A stretch of DNA of 64,000 bases from Gordonia rubripertincta (GTDB lineage Bacteria > Actinomycetota > Actinomycetes > Mycobacteriales > Mycobacteriaceae): contig NZ_CP136136.1 of the NCBI RefSeq assembly GCF_038024875.1, forward strand, positions 4,960,001-5,024,000, in the 5' to 3' direction. Positions 43,176 through 51,672 of the stretch are shown piece by piece. Made by a program: the position numbers and the translations under genes. A model generated the notes under the pieces. That model was not told the DNA's origin. It saw nothing but the letters and a program-made list of their open reading frames with translations, and did not search any database. Position 1 is the stretch's first letter; each line of letters starts with the position of its first letter.

Positions 43176-43996
43176 CGGGCAATCGTGCCATCGACTCCGG
43201 GCGGGTTCACGCCAGGATGAGTCGGGGCGGCCGCCTCGATCGCCGCGACGACGTCGTCGGGGTCGTCGACGACGGTCAGCAGGTCGAGGTCCTCGGGCGA
43301 GATCATGCCGCGCGCGGCCAGGACGTCGCGCATCCAGTCGAGCAACCCGCCCCAGAAGTCGCTGCCCACCAGCACGATCGGGAACCGCACCACCTTCTTG
43401 GTCTGCACCAGGGTGAGCGCCTCGAACAGCTCGTCGAGCGTGCCCATGCCTCCGGGCAGGCAGACGAAGGCCTGCGCGTACTTCACGAACATCGTCTTGC
43501 GGACGAAGAAGTAGCGAAAGTTCATGCCGAGGTCGACCCACGGGTTGAGGCCCTGTTCGAAGGGCAGCTCGATGTTCAGGCCGATCGACTGGGCGCCCGC
43601 CTCGTGCGCACCCTGGTTCGCCGCCTGCATGGCGCCCGGCCCGCCGCCGGTGATGACCGCATAGCCGGCCTCGCCGAGCGCGCGCCCGACCCGCACGCCG
43701 AGCGCGTACTCCGGCGAGTCCGGCTTCAGTCGTGCCGACCCGAACACGGTCACCGCCTCGGCGACGCCGCTCATGGCGTCGAATCCGGCGACGAACTCCG
43801 ACTGGATGCGCAACACCCGCCACGAGTCGCGCATGGTGCGTTCGGCACGGCTCTCCGGGTCGCGCGGGTCGACCCACTCGAGCAGTCGCCGGTCGGTCGT
43901 CTTGCCCCGCTGCTCCGGCCGGATTCGGATCGGTCCGACATAGCAGACGTCGTCGGCGGCGGGATCGTGCGCAGGAGGTTCCGGATTGGTCGACAT
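43172..43996 (-). CDS. second LOG family (TIGR00730) protein
   Basis: 274 residues from ATG 43996, with TAGCGT seven bases ahead (leaderless). VTVFGSARLKPDSPEY, VITGGGPGAMQAANQGAHEA, GMNFRYFFVRKTMFVKYAQA and LPGGMGTLDELFEALT. It is the longer LOG type with a 70-residue N-terminal extension. Tandem with the shorter LOG gene; likely co-transcribed and nucleotide-processing. Confidence 0.9.
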   Translation of the reverse strand: MSTNPEPPAHDPAADDVCYVGPIRIRPEQRGKTTDRRLLEWVDPRDPESRAERTMRDSWRVLRIQSEFVAGFDAMSGVAEAVTVFGSARLKPDSPEYALGVRVGRALGEAGYAVITGGGPGAMQAANQGAHEAGAQSIGLNIELPFEQGLNPWVDLGMNFRYFFVRKTMFVKYAQAFVCLPGGMGTLDELFEALTLVQTKKVVRFPIVLVGSDFWGGLLDWMRDVLAARGMISPEDLDLLTVVDDPDDVVAAIEAAAPTHPGVNPPGVDGTIAR

Positions 43997-44048
43997 GCGG
44001 CTCACGCTAGCAGCGTGGGATGCCGCTCTCGTCCGGCGTCGGCCCGGG

Positions 44049-45146
44049 TCAGGACAGGTAGGCGCGAAGCAGTTCGGTGACCGTACGGATCTGCTCGACC
44101 GGGACCCGCTCGTCGCGGCGGTGGGCGAGATTAGGGTCGCCGGGGCCGAGGTTCACCGCGGGGATGCCGAGGGCAGAGAACCGCGAGACGTCGGTCCAGC
44201 CGTACTTCGCGCGGAAGCGTCCCTGTGCGGCCTCGACGAGGGCGGCTGCCGCCGGGTGGGCCAGGCCGGGGAGCGCGCCGGCCGCGGCGTCGGTGACCTC
44301 GAGGGTGACCGTACCGTCGGCGAGGTCGCCGGCGAAGACCTCGCGGACGTGGTCGAGGGCCTGCTCGACGGACCGGTCCGGGGCGAAGCGGAAGTTCACA
44401 TCGACGTACGCGGCGTCGGGGATGACGTTGCCCGCGACACCACCGGCGAGCCCGACCGCCGAGAGTCCCTCGCGGTACTCGCACCCGTCGATGTCGACGC
44501 GGCGCGGCTCGTAGGCGGCCAGGGTGGTCAGCGCTCCCCCGAGCTTGTGGATGGCGTTGTCGCCCATCCACGACCGGGCCGAGTGCGATCGCGTTCCCGA
44601 CGTCGCAAGCCGAACCCGTAGCGTCCCCTGGCAACCCGCCTCGATGAGACCGGCGGTGGGTTCGCCGAGGATGGCGACGTCACCGGCGAGCCACTCCGGC
44701 AGTTCCCGCTCGATGTCGTTGAGCCCGTTGAACTCAGCGGCGATCTCCTCGCAGTCGTAGAAGATCAGTGTCAGGTCGTGGGCGGGATCCTCGAGCGTCG
44801 CGGCGAGATGCAGGAACACCGCGTCGCCTGACTTCATGTCGACGGTGCCGCAGCCGTGCAGGACGTCACCCTCCTCGGGATCCGTCTCGCGCCGCGACGG
44901 CAGGTTGCCGGCGACGGGCACGGTGTCGAGGTGTCCGGCGAGGATGACGCGCTGCGCCTTCCCACGGTTGGTGCGGGCGAGCACCCGGTTGCCGTGGCGG
45001 AGGATCTCGAAGCCCGTCGTCTGCTCCCGCAGTGCCGCTTCCACCGCGTCGGCGATGGCGGACTCGTTACGTGACTCGCTCTCGATGTCGACGAGGGCGG
45101 CGGTCAGTGCGATGGGATCGGCGGCGAGGTCGAGTACGGTGCTCAC
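44049..45146 (-). CDS. dapE: succinyl-diaminopimelate desuccinylase
   Basis: 365 residues, M20 peptidase. VILAGHLDTVPVAGN gives the metal His/Asp, GCGTVDMKSGDAVFLH the bridging Asp, FYDCEEIAAEFNGL the catalytic Glu-Glu, and RRDERVP near the end. It frees LL-diaminopimelate in the succinylase lysine/peptidoglycan pathway and works with dapD and dapC in this window. GTG 45146 has TACGGT seven bases ahead. Equivalent to Rv1202. Confidence 0.94.
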   Translation of the reverse strand: MSTVLDLAADPIALTAALVDIESESRNESAIADAVEAALREQTTGFEILRHGNRVLARTNRGKAQRVILAGHLDTVPVAGNLPSRRETDPEEGDVLHGCGTVDMKSGDAVFLHLAATLEDPAHDLTLIFYDCEEIAAEFNGLNDIERELPEWLAGDVAILGEPTAGLIEAGCQGTLRVRLATSGTRSHSARSWMGDNAIHKLGGALTTLAAYEPRRVDIDGCEYREGLSAVGLAGGVAGNVIPDAAYVDVNFRFAPDRSVEQALDHVREVFAGDLADGTVTLEVTDAAAGALPGLAHPAAAALVEAAQGRFRAKYGWTDVSRFSALGIPAVNLGPGDPNLAHRRDERVPVEQIRTVTELLRAYLS

Positions 45147-45190
45147 GCCACCTACCGTATCCGGGTTCCGACAGGCTCAACCGACATGGA

Positions 45191-45772
45191 TCAGCGGACG
45201 CCCGGTGCGGCCAGCTCGGCCGCACCGAACGAGACGCTGAACTTCACGCACCAGAGGAACACCGCGGGATAGGCGTCGAGGTCGACGTCCGCGGGGACTT
45301 CGTAGACCTGGTCGCCCTTGTTTCCTTTGATCGTCCCGAGGTCGACATGGGGCGGACCGGCGGCTGTGCGCCATCCGCCGAAGCCTTCCACGACCTCGGC
45401 CTGGGAGAGCCAGACGTGGACGTCGGGTCCGGTGGTGGTGTCGAGGTTCTCGATCGCGAGAACGCGTGTGCCGTCGGGCTTCTGGATGACCGACACGGTT
45501 CCGGAGGTCGAATGCTCATGGCTGATCAGGCGCCCCGCGGACAGCAGGGTCGGCGCCGCCGGCGGGGGTTGACCGTCCTGGGAGGTCGATGGCGTCACCG
45601 CGACCGGGATCTCGTCGTCGACCTCGGTGTCGACGAAGATCAGCCACGGCTGGAAGATCACCGCGGCAACCGCGACGGCGACCACGACCAGCACGCCCAC
45701 GCCGCCGAGCACCCAGGGCCATCGACGCCGGCGCCGCGGGACGGGTGAGGAAGGTCGGTCGTGGCCGGTCAT
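45191..45772 (-). CDS. membrane-anchored DM13-domain protein
   Basis: 193 residues from ATG 45772 (TATCGT seven bases ahead). Basic N-terminus (PRRRRRWPW), one membrane helix at about 19-40, then an extracytoplasmic DM13 domain: LLSAGRLISHEHSTSGTVSV, GPDVHVWLSQAEVVEG and AVFLWCVKFSVSFGAAEL. The Cys in LWCVKF is the conserved DM13 cysteine, thought to bind haem or mediate electron transfer. Sits between dapE and dapD with no evident link to lysine synthesis. Confidence 0.85.
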   Translation of the reverse strand: MTGHDRPSSPVPRRRRRWPWVLGGVGVLVVVAVAVAAVIFQPWLIFVDTEVDDEIPVAVTPSTSQDGQPPPAAPTLLSAGRLISHEHSTSGTVSVIQKPDGTRVLAIENLDTTTGPDVHVWLSQAEVVEGFGGWRTAAGPPHVDLGTIKGNKGDQVYEVPADVDLDAYPAVFLWCVKFSVSFGAAELAAPGVR

Positions 45773-45927
45773 GCCAGCGACGATACGAGCCCCGAACCCG
45801 CTCCCACCAGGACTTTGCGCTGTTCGCATGACGGGCCGAGCACCCGTCGGACCCGGAGCGCCACCGACGGCGGGCGGCAGGAGGCACGGCGTCGTTCACC
45901 GCGGTCGATCGCCTAGACTCGGGTCTC

Positions 45928-46893
45928 GTGACAACTACTGGCGCACACGCAACTGGCATCGCAACCGTGATCGACGGGGGGTCGACTCCCGGAGTCGTGC
46001 TCGACGTCTGGTTCCCCGCACCCGAACTCGACGGCGTCGAGACCGCAGAGACCGTCGTCCTCGACGAGCAGTCGACGCCGGCGGAACTGCGCGAACTGGT
46101 CGGTGTCGACGAGGCCCGCGGCGTCAAGACCATCGCGGTCCGCACCGGTATCGCCGACCTGTCGGTCGCCCCGGTCGACGCCTACGACGTCTACCTCCGA
46201 CTCCACCTGCTCTCCCATCGCCTCATCGAGCCGCACGGCGCGAACCTCGAGGGCATGTTCGGGCTGCTCGCCAACGTCGCCTGGACCAACCACGGCCCGT
46301 GCGCGATCGAGAACTTCGAGTCGGTTCGCGCCAAGCTGCGCGCCCGCGGTCCGGTGACCGTGTACTCGATCGACAAGTTCCCCCGCATGGTCGACTACGT
46401 CGTCCCCGGCGGCGTCCGCATCGGTGACGCGGACCGCATCCGTCTCGGCGCCCACCTGGCCGCCGGCACCACCGTGATGCACGAGGGCTTCGTGAACTTC
46501 AACGCCGGCACCCTCGGCGCGTCGATGGTCGAGGGTCGCATCTCTGCAGGTGTCGTCGTCGGCGACGGTTCCGACATCGGTGGCGGCGCGTCGACGATGG
46601 GCACGCTCTCCGGCGGCGGCAAGGAGATCATCTCCCTCGGCAAGCGCTGCCTGCTCGGCGCGAACGCCGGCTGCGGCATCCCGCTCGGCGACGACTGCGT
46701 CATCGAGGCCGGCCTGTACGTCACCGCCGGCACCAAGGTGACCGGCCCGGACGGCACCCAGGTCAAGGCGCGCGACCTGGCGGGCCAGTCGAACCTGCTG
46801 TTCCGTCGCAACAGCCTGACCGGCGCGGTCGAGGTCGTGCCATGGAAGGGCGACGGCATCGCACTCAACGAGGCGCTGCACAAGCACAACTGA
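45928..46893 (+). CDS. dapD: tetrahydrodipicolinate N-succinyltransferase
   Basis: 321 residues of the actinobacterial DapD type. The C-terminal left-handed beta-helix is plain: GTTVMHEGFVNFNAGTLGAS, MVEGRISAGVVVGDGSDIGG, GANAGCGIPLGDDCVIEAGL. It succinylates tetrahydrodipicolinate using succinyl-CoA, feeding dapC and dapE. GTG 45928 has TAGACT eight bases ahead, leaderless. Followed by a strong terminator. Equivalent to Rv1201c. Confidence 0.95.
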   Translation: MTTTGAHATGIATVIDGGSTPGVVLDVWFPAPELDGVETAETVVLDEQSTPAELRELVGVDEARGVKTIAVRTGIADLSVAPVDAYDVYLRLHLLSHRLIEPHGANLEGMFGLLANVAWTNHGPCAIENFESVRAKLRARGPVTVYSIDKFPRMVDYVVPGGVRIGDADRIRLGAHLAAGTTVMHEGFVNFNAGTLGASMVEGRISAGVVVGDGSDIGGGASTMGTLSGGGKEIISLGKRCLLGANAGCGIPLGDDCVIEAGLYVTAGTKVTGPDGTQVKARDLAGQSNLLFRRNSLTGAVEVVPWKGDGIALNEALHKHN

Positions 46894-46916
46894 GGTCGAC
46901 CGCAGACCCCCCCGTT

Positions 46917-46951
46917 GCCGAACCCAGCACCGACAAGGTGCTGGGTTCGGC
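46917..46951 (+). terminator. dapD terminator
   Basis: Fifteen-base perfect stem (46917-46931 with 46937-46951) around a five-base loop GACAA, 23 bases after the dapD stop and followed by CATTTGT. Confidence 0.88.
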
Positions 46952-47026
46952 CATTTGTGGTGGGTTTCCCTGTGAGTCACGCGCGGGCGGGTGGCCGGAT
47001 CGCGGAATGACTCGTACGGTGGACCC

Positions 47027-47269
47027 ATGAGCACATCGAACAGCAGTTCGACGCCGGGCGGCGACGACGTCCTCGGCGCCGGGGCCGGCAACAGCACCGA
47101 GAAGGATCCCGACGACTGGGTGACCGGCGACGAACCGATGACCGGCGCACAGCGCAGCTATCTCGACACGTTGGCCCGCGAGGCGGGCGAGACCATCTCG
47201 GCCGACCTCACCAAGGCCCAGGCGTCGGAAGAGATCGAGCGACTGCAGAGCAAGAGCGGGCGGGGCTGA
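47027..47269 (+). CDS. DUF3072 protein
   Basis: 80 residues from ATG 47027, with TACGGT six bases ahead. STEKDPDDWVTGDEPMTGAQ then RSYLDTLAREAGE and LTKAQASEEIERLQ is the DUF3072 pattern, a small helical domain; the N-terminus is Ser/Gly-rich and disordered. Function unknown. Convergent with dapC. Confidence 0.85.
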   Translation: MSTSNSSSTPGGDDVLGAGAGNSTEKDPDDWVTGDEPMTGAQRSYLDTLAREAGETISADLTKAQASEEIERLQSKSGRG

Positions 47270-47282
47270 CCGCCCGAGACGC

Positions 47283-48425
47283 CTAGGCGGCCAGGCGCGC
47301 GGCCGCGGCGGCGATGCGTTCGTCGGTGGCGGTGAGCGCCATGCGGACGTGCTTCTCCCCGGCCGGACCGTAGAAATCGCCGGGGGCACAGAGGATTCCG
47401 CGTTCGGCTAGCCAACTGACGGTGTCGCGGCACGGCTCGTCGCGGGTGGCCCATAGGTACAGGCCGGCCTCGGAGTGGTCGACGCGGAAACCGGCCGCCT
47501 CGACCGCGGCGAGCAACGTACGACGCCGCGCCGCATAGCGTGCGTGCTGTTCGTCGACGTGCGCATCGTCGCGGAGCGCGGCGGTCATCGCCCCCTGGAT
47601 GGGGAAGGGCAGCATGAAGCCGGCGTGTTTGCGGACCGCGAGCAGTTCGGCGATGAGTTCAGTATCGCCGGCGAAGAAGCCGGCCCGGTACGACGCGAGG
47701 TTGGAGATCTTCGACAGCGAGTGCACCGCAAGCAGACCGGTGTGGTCGCCGTCGCACACCCTCGGGTCGAGGATCGAGAGCGGCTCGCCCTCCCAGCTCA
47801 GCCCGAGGTAGCACTCGTCGGACACCACGACCGTGCCGCGTTCGCGCGCCCAGCCGACGACCTTGCGCAGGTGGTCGACGCCGAGGACCTTGCCGGTCGG
47901 ATTCGCCGGTGAGTTGATGAACATCAGCGCCGGGTTCATCGGGCCGAGCGCGACGGTCGAGTCCGCCCGGACAGCGCGGGCGCCGGCCAGCAGCGCACTG
48001 ACCTCATAGGTCGGGTAGGCGACCTCGGGAATCACCACGTCGTCTCCCGGACCGACGCCGAAGGTCGACGCCAAGCCGGCGATCGCCTCCTTGGTGCCGA
48101 TGACCGGCAGGATGCCCGACGGATCGAGGTTCGTCACGCCGTGGCGCCGGGTGAGCGACTCGGCAGCAGCCTCGCGCAGCTCGGTGGTGCCGATGGTCGT
48201 CGGGTACCCCGGGAACCCGGACGCGTCGGCCAGTGCGTTCCGGATCAGCTCCGGCACCGGGTCGACCGGCGTGCCGACCGACAGGTCGACGATGCCGTCG
48301 GGATGGGACTGCGCCGTGGCCTTCGCACCCGCGAGGGTGTCCCAGGGGAAATCGGGCAGCCGACCGCTCACGCGCGTCGCCGACACACGCAGCGGCGCTG
48401 CTGCGCGAGAGGTGGGGGTGCTCAC
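47283..48425 (-). CDS. dapC: N-succinyldiaminopimelate aminotransferase
   Basis: 380 residues, fold-type I aminotransferase. FINSPANPTGKVL, VVSDECYLGLSWEG and the PLP lysine in HSLSKISNLASYRAGF are present. Equivalent to Rv1178 (DapC), again beside the ferredoxin gene. It transaminates N-succinyl-2-amino-6-ketopimelate in the pathway served by dapD and dapE. GTG 48425, 59 bases after the ferredoxin stop. Confidence 0.9.
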   Translation of the reverse strand: MSTPTSRAAAPLRVSATRVSGRLPDFPWDTLAGAKATAQSHPDGIVDLSVGTPVDPVPELIRNALADASGFPGYPTTIGTTELREAAAESLTRRHGVTNLDPSGILPVIGTKEAIAGLASTFGVGPGDDVVIPEVAYPTYEVSALLAGARAVRADSTVALGPMNPALMFINSPANPTGKVLGVDHLRKVVGWARERGTVVVSDECYLGLSWEGEPLSILDPRVCDGDHTGLLAVHSLSKISNLASYRAGFFAGDTELIAELLAVRKHAGFMLPFPIQGAMTAALRDDAHVDEQHARYAARRRTLLAAVEAAGFRVDHSEAGLYLWATRDEPCRDTVSWLAERGILCAPGDFYGPAGEKHVRMALTATDERIAAAAARLAA

Positions 48426-48484
48426 TGCGGGCCAGTCCTATCCGTCCGGGCGGTCTACTTCGAAGACGGGAAGCCGTCGGGCCG

Positions 48485-48811
48485 TCAGTCTTCTACGTTC
48501 ATGGGCGGCAGGCCCTTGATGAACGCCGGGTCGGCGTCGGTCTTGCCGACCTTGCTGGCGCCGCCGGGCGAGCCGAGATCGTCGAAGAAGTCGGCGTTGG
48601 CGCTGACGTAGGGTTCCCACTCATCCGGGACATCGTCCTCGTAGAAGATTGCCTCAACCGGGCACACCGGCTCGCACGCACCGCAGTCGACGCACTCATC
48701 CGGCTGGATGTAGAGCATGCGCCCACCCTCGTAGATGCAGTCGACGGGGCATTCCTCCACGCAAGCCTTGTCCAGGACATCGACGCAAGGCTCCGCGATG
48801 ATGTAGGTCAC
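48485..48811 (-). CDS. fdxC: 7Fe ferredoxin FdxC
   Basis: 108 residues. TYIIAEPCVDVLDKACVEEC with PVDCIYEG supplies the 3Fe-4S cluster cysteines, and CVDCGACEPVCPVEAI the 4Fe-4S set. The C-terminal 50 residues, acidic with NADFFDDLG, are typical of the Mycobacterium/Streptomyces 7Fe type. Start GTG 48811 with GGAG six bases away. A low-potential electron carrier in the cytosol. Equivalent to Rv1177, two to three genes from fbiC in M. tuberculosis, so it could feed the radical-SAM enzyme CofG. Confidence 0.94.
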   Translation of the reverse strand: MTYIIAEPCVDVLDKACVEECPVDCIYEGGRMLYIQPDECVDCGACEPVCPVEAIFYEDDVPDEWEPYVSANADFFDDLGSPGGASKVGKTDADPAFIKGLPPMNVED

Positions 48812-49373
48812 CACTCACTCCTTCGCTAGGAAGATCGTTGTCGGCGCGAGGCGGATGAGCAGTTCGGCGTCGAACGACCCTCCGGCGTCGGCGCCGGTTG
48901 CGGTCCGAGGGCTGGTCGAACCGCAACCCAGAGTATCCGCCCCGGTGGTGCCCACGATGAAATCACCCCCGGCTCAACAGCACGCAGAACGCCCCGTTGT
49001 GCCGAGAATCACATCACCAGCGGCCCACTCCCGTAAAGATGTCCCCTATCCCGGCCGGGCGCGCACCACAGTGAAACCGGACTTTCACTCAGGGTGCCGC
49101 CAATTATGGACAGAGAACAACGCGCGAGGCATCGTCGGCGGCATGATCGTCGTGAATCCGGTCGCTGTGGGCCGCCCTCGCACCAGCCTCTGGGCTGTGT
49201 CGGGCCTCGAGCCGGCGTCGCGGGACATGTGTATGTGCTGTCGCTGATCTCCGGCCCCCGACCCGCACGTCCACTTCCCTCAAGGATCTCTCATAACCTC
49301 GACCCTTGCGCGCTCCACCTCCTCCTCTCCGTCGCTCACCTCGCCGGGCCTCACCCCGATCACCCGGACGCGC
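48812..49373. other. long gene-free region between fdxC and cysteine dioxygenase
   Basis: About 560 bases. It includes the fdxC promoter region and a hairpin AGTGAAA...TTTCACT at 49070-49089. The cysteine dioxygenase frame is open upstream to an ATA at 49293 that has AAGGA seven bases ahead, so an N-terminal extension is conceivable. Otherwise nothing convincing. Confidence 0.45.
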
Positions 49374-49892
49374 GTGGCCGCCGACGCGCCGCGCCCGCGG
49401 ACCCACCTGCCGACGCGTCTGCGACCCGCCGACCTGCTGCGCATCACCGACCAGGGGGTCGCCGACGTCCTCGACGGCCGGCACGACGCCCTGCTGCCCG
49501 CCGAATGGGACACCACGCACCGCTGGTCGACGCGTATCCACGCCGACGACGACCTCGATGTCTGGCTCATCAGCTGGACTCCGGGCGAGGCCACCGAGCT
49601 GCATGACCACGCCGGCTCGCTCGGCGCGCTGACCGTCCTCTCAGGCTCCTTGCGGGAGTACCACTGGACGGGGGACGATCTGGCTGTGCGTGTCCTCGAC
49701 GCCGGCGATCAGGCGGCCTTCCCCCTCGGGTGGGTGCACGACGTCGTGAAGAACCCGACGATTCAGGTCACCGAGCCGACGCTCAGCGTCCACGCCTACT
49801 CCCCGCCGCTGACCGCGATGTCGTACTACGAGGTGGCCGACGTCGGCCATCTGCGTCGTACCCGCACGGTCCTGACCGACGAACCCGAATGA
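49374..49892 (+). CDS. cysteine dioxygenase type I
   Basis: 172 residues. The cupin iron triad is visible: H77 and H79 in TELHDHAGSLGALTVLSG and H122 in FPLGWVHDVVKN, followed by SVHAYSPPLTAMSYYE. It oxidises cysteine to cysteine sulfinate. GTG 49374 is the first standard start and covers the domain. The next gene, a rhodanese, overlaps by four bases, so sulfur from cysteine is handled by a coupled pair. Confidence 0.9.
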   Translation: MAADAPRPRTHLPTRLRPADLLRITDQGVADVLDGRHDALLPAEWDTTHRWSTRIHADDDLDVWLISWTPGEATELHDHAGSLGALTVLSGSLREYHWTGDDLAVRVLDAGDQAAFPLGWVHDVVKNPTIQVTEPTLSVHAYSPPLTAMSYYEVADVGHLRRTRTVLTDEPE

Positions 49893-50272
49893 GCGACAAG
49901 CCGGCTCCCCGCACCATCGACGACATCCTCGCCGAGGCACGTTCGCGACTACAGCGCATCGACGCCGCGTCGGTCCCCGCCGAACTCGAGGCCGGCGCGG
50001 TGCTCGTCGACATCCGGCCGGCTGCCCAGCGCGCCCAGGAGGGCGAGACGGATCTGGCGCTCGTCATCGAGCGCAACGTCCTCGAATGGCGGTGCGATCC
50101 CGCCAGCGATGCCCGAATCCCCGAAGCCGTCGATCACGACGTGCGGTGGATCATCCTCTGCCAGCAGGGCTACACATCGAGTCTCGCCGCGGCGGCACTG
50201 CAGGACCTCGGACTCCATCGCGCGACCGACGTGATCGGCGGGTACGAGGCGCTTGCGCCGCTGTTGGGCTGA
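49889..50272 (+). CDS. single-domain rhodanese-like sulfurtransferase
   Basis: 127 residues, ATG overlapping the cysteine dioxygenase stop. AVLVDIRPAAQRAQEG and VIERNVLEWRCDPAS are rhodanese segments; the active-site loop CQQGYTS carries Cys91. The loop (C-x-x-G-x-x-S) is of the sulfurtransferase size. Probably handles persulfide or thiosulfate formed in cysteine catabolism. Convergent with the cofG operon, 92 bases away. Confidence 0.9.
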   Translation: MSDKPAPRTIDDILAEARSRLQRIDAASVPAELEAGAVLVDIRPAAQRAQEGETDLALVIERNVLEWRCDPASDARIPEAVDHDVRWIILCQQGYTSSLAAAALQDLGLHRATDVIGGYEALAPLLG

Positions 50273-50364
50273 TCACCCCCGGAGCCGCCACAGAATCGCG
50301 ACGTCCCGGCGAAATCGTCAGCTAGAGACGGCGATTCGGGCCAGAAGCGGCGCTCCTGCGGCGT

Positions 50365-51672
50365 CTAGGCGACAGCCGGCCAGGGTCGCGGCGCGGGACG
50401 GGTGTCGGCGGCGAGTCCGGTCTCCGGGTCGGCCAGCGCGGCGACGTGGTGCGTGAGGGCCGGGTCGATCCAGTCCGCGGCGTTGAGCACATATGTCGGC
50501 TGGGCCGTGATGCGTTCGGTGAGAACGAAATCCGACTCGGCGGTCCGGGCTGCGAGTGCATCCAGGTTGGGCCAGGGACGTTCCGGGTTCACGTGGTCGG
50601 GGGTCAGCGGCGACACCCCGCCCCAGTCGTCGATGCCGGAGGCGATCAACGCGGCGCATTCGGCCGGGGACACGAGGTTCGGCGGCGCCTGCACCCGCAT
50701 GTGGGGTCCGAGCACGATCCGTGCGACAGCGACCGCCGCCAGGAACTCACTCATCTCCGCGTCGGGGGTGGATCGCATCGCGGTGTCGGGCTTGGCCCGG
50801 AAGTTCTGCACGATCACCTCTTGGATGTGACCGCCGGCGGCCTGCACCTCCGCGATGGCCAAGAGGGATTCGGCTCGCTCGTACAACGATTCGCCGATCC
50901 CCACGAGGATGCCGGTGGTGAACGGGACACGCGCCGCGCCGGCGTCGCGCAGCACCTGCATCCGGACCAGCGGATCCTTGTCCGGGCTGCCGTAGTGCGG
51001 TTGCCCCCTCTCGGTGAAGAGTCGACGCGACGTGGTCTCGAGCATCATGCCCATCGACGGGGCCACGGGCCGCAGGTGCAGGAGTTCCTCGAGGCTCATC
51101 ACCCCGGGGTTCAGGTGCGGCAGCAGGCCGGTCTCGGTCAGCACGGCCACGGCGGCTGCACGGACGTAGTCGAGGGTCGACGAATATCCGCGCTCGGCAA
51201 GCCATTCGCGGGCCTCCGGCCACCGGTCCTCGGGACGGTCGCCGAGCGTGAACAGCGCTTCCTTGCAACCGAGTTCGGCTCCGCGGCGGGCGAGGTCGAC
51301 GACCTCGTCGAGTTCGAGGTACAACCCCTCGCCGGCACGGGCGAGTTTCCCGGGCACGGTCACGAAGGTGCAGTAGTGGCAGCGATCGCGGCACAGTCGG
51401 GTCAGCGGGATGAACACCTTGCGCGAGTAGGTGACCTGGCGCGACCGGCCGACCGCGGCGAGCCCCTCGTCGCGGATCGCGCCCGCGATCGACTGCAGGC
51501 GCGCGAGATCCTGGCCGGCAGAAGACAGCAACGTGACGGCCTGATGGATGTCGATCGACTCCCGGGCCTCGGCGGCGGCCAGGGCGGCATCGATCGCGTC
51601 ACGCGAAGGACGTTCCGTGGCAGCGCTTTCCACTGCGTTGGTCCGTACCACGGGGATGCTGAGGTCGGTCAT
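50365..51672 (-). CDS. cofG: 7,8-didemethyl-8-hydroxy-5-deazariboflavin synthase subunit CofG
   Basis: 435 residues. Radical-SAM cluster motif CRDRCHYC (Cys94, 98, 101), then GCKEALFTLGDRPEDRW, LPHLNPGVMS, SMGMMLETTSRRL, HIQEVIVQNFRAKPDTAM and the PPNLVSP...DDWGGVSPLTPDHVNPERPW stretch of CofG. It aligns end to end with the N-terminal half of mycobacterial FbiC and stops where the fusion linker would begin. It makes the second FO-forming step from the CofH product. ATG 51672 overlaps the stop of the monooxygenase gene (ATGA). Intact, in contrast to its CofH partner. Confidence 0.94.
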   Translation of the reverse strand: MTDLSIPVVRTNAVESAATERPSRDAIDAALAAAEARESIDIHQAVTLLSSAGQDLARLQSIAGAIRDEGLAAVGRSRQVTYSRKVFIPLTRLCRDRCHYCTFVTVPGKLARAGEGLYLELDEVVDLARRGAELGCKEALFTLGDRPEDRWPEAREWLAERGYSSTLDYVRAAAVAVLTETGLLPHLNPGVMSLEELLHLRPVAPSMGMMLETTSRRLFTERGQPHYGSPDKDPLVRMQVLRDAGAARVPFTTGILVGIGESLYERAESLLAIAEVQAAGGHIQEVIVQNFRAKPDTAMRSTPDAEMSEFLAAVAVARIVLGPHMRVQAPPNLVSPAECAALIASGIDDWGGVSPLTPDHVNPERPWPNLDALAARTAESDFVLTERITAQPTYVLNAADWIDPALTHHVAALADPETGLAADTRPAPRPWPAVA

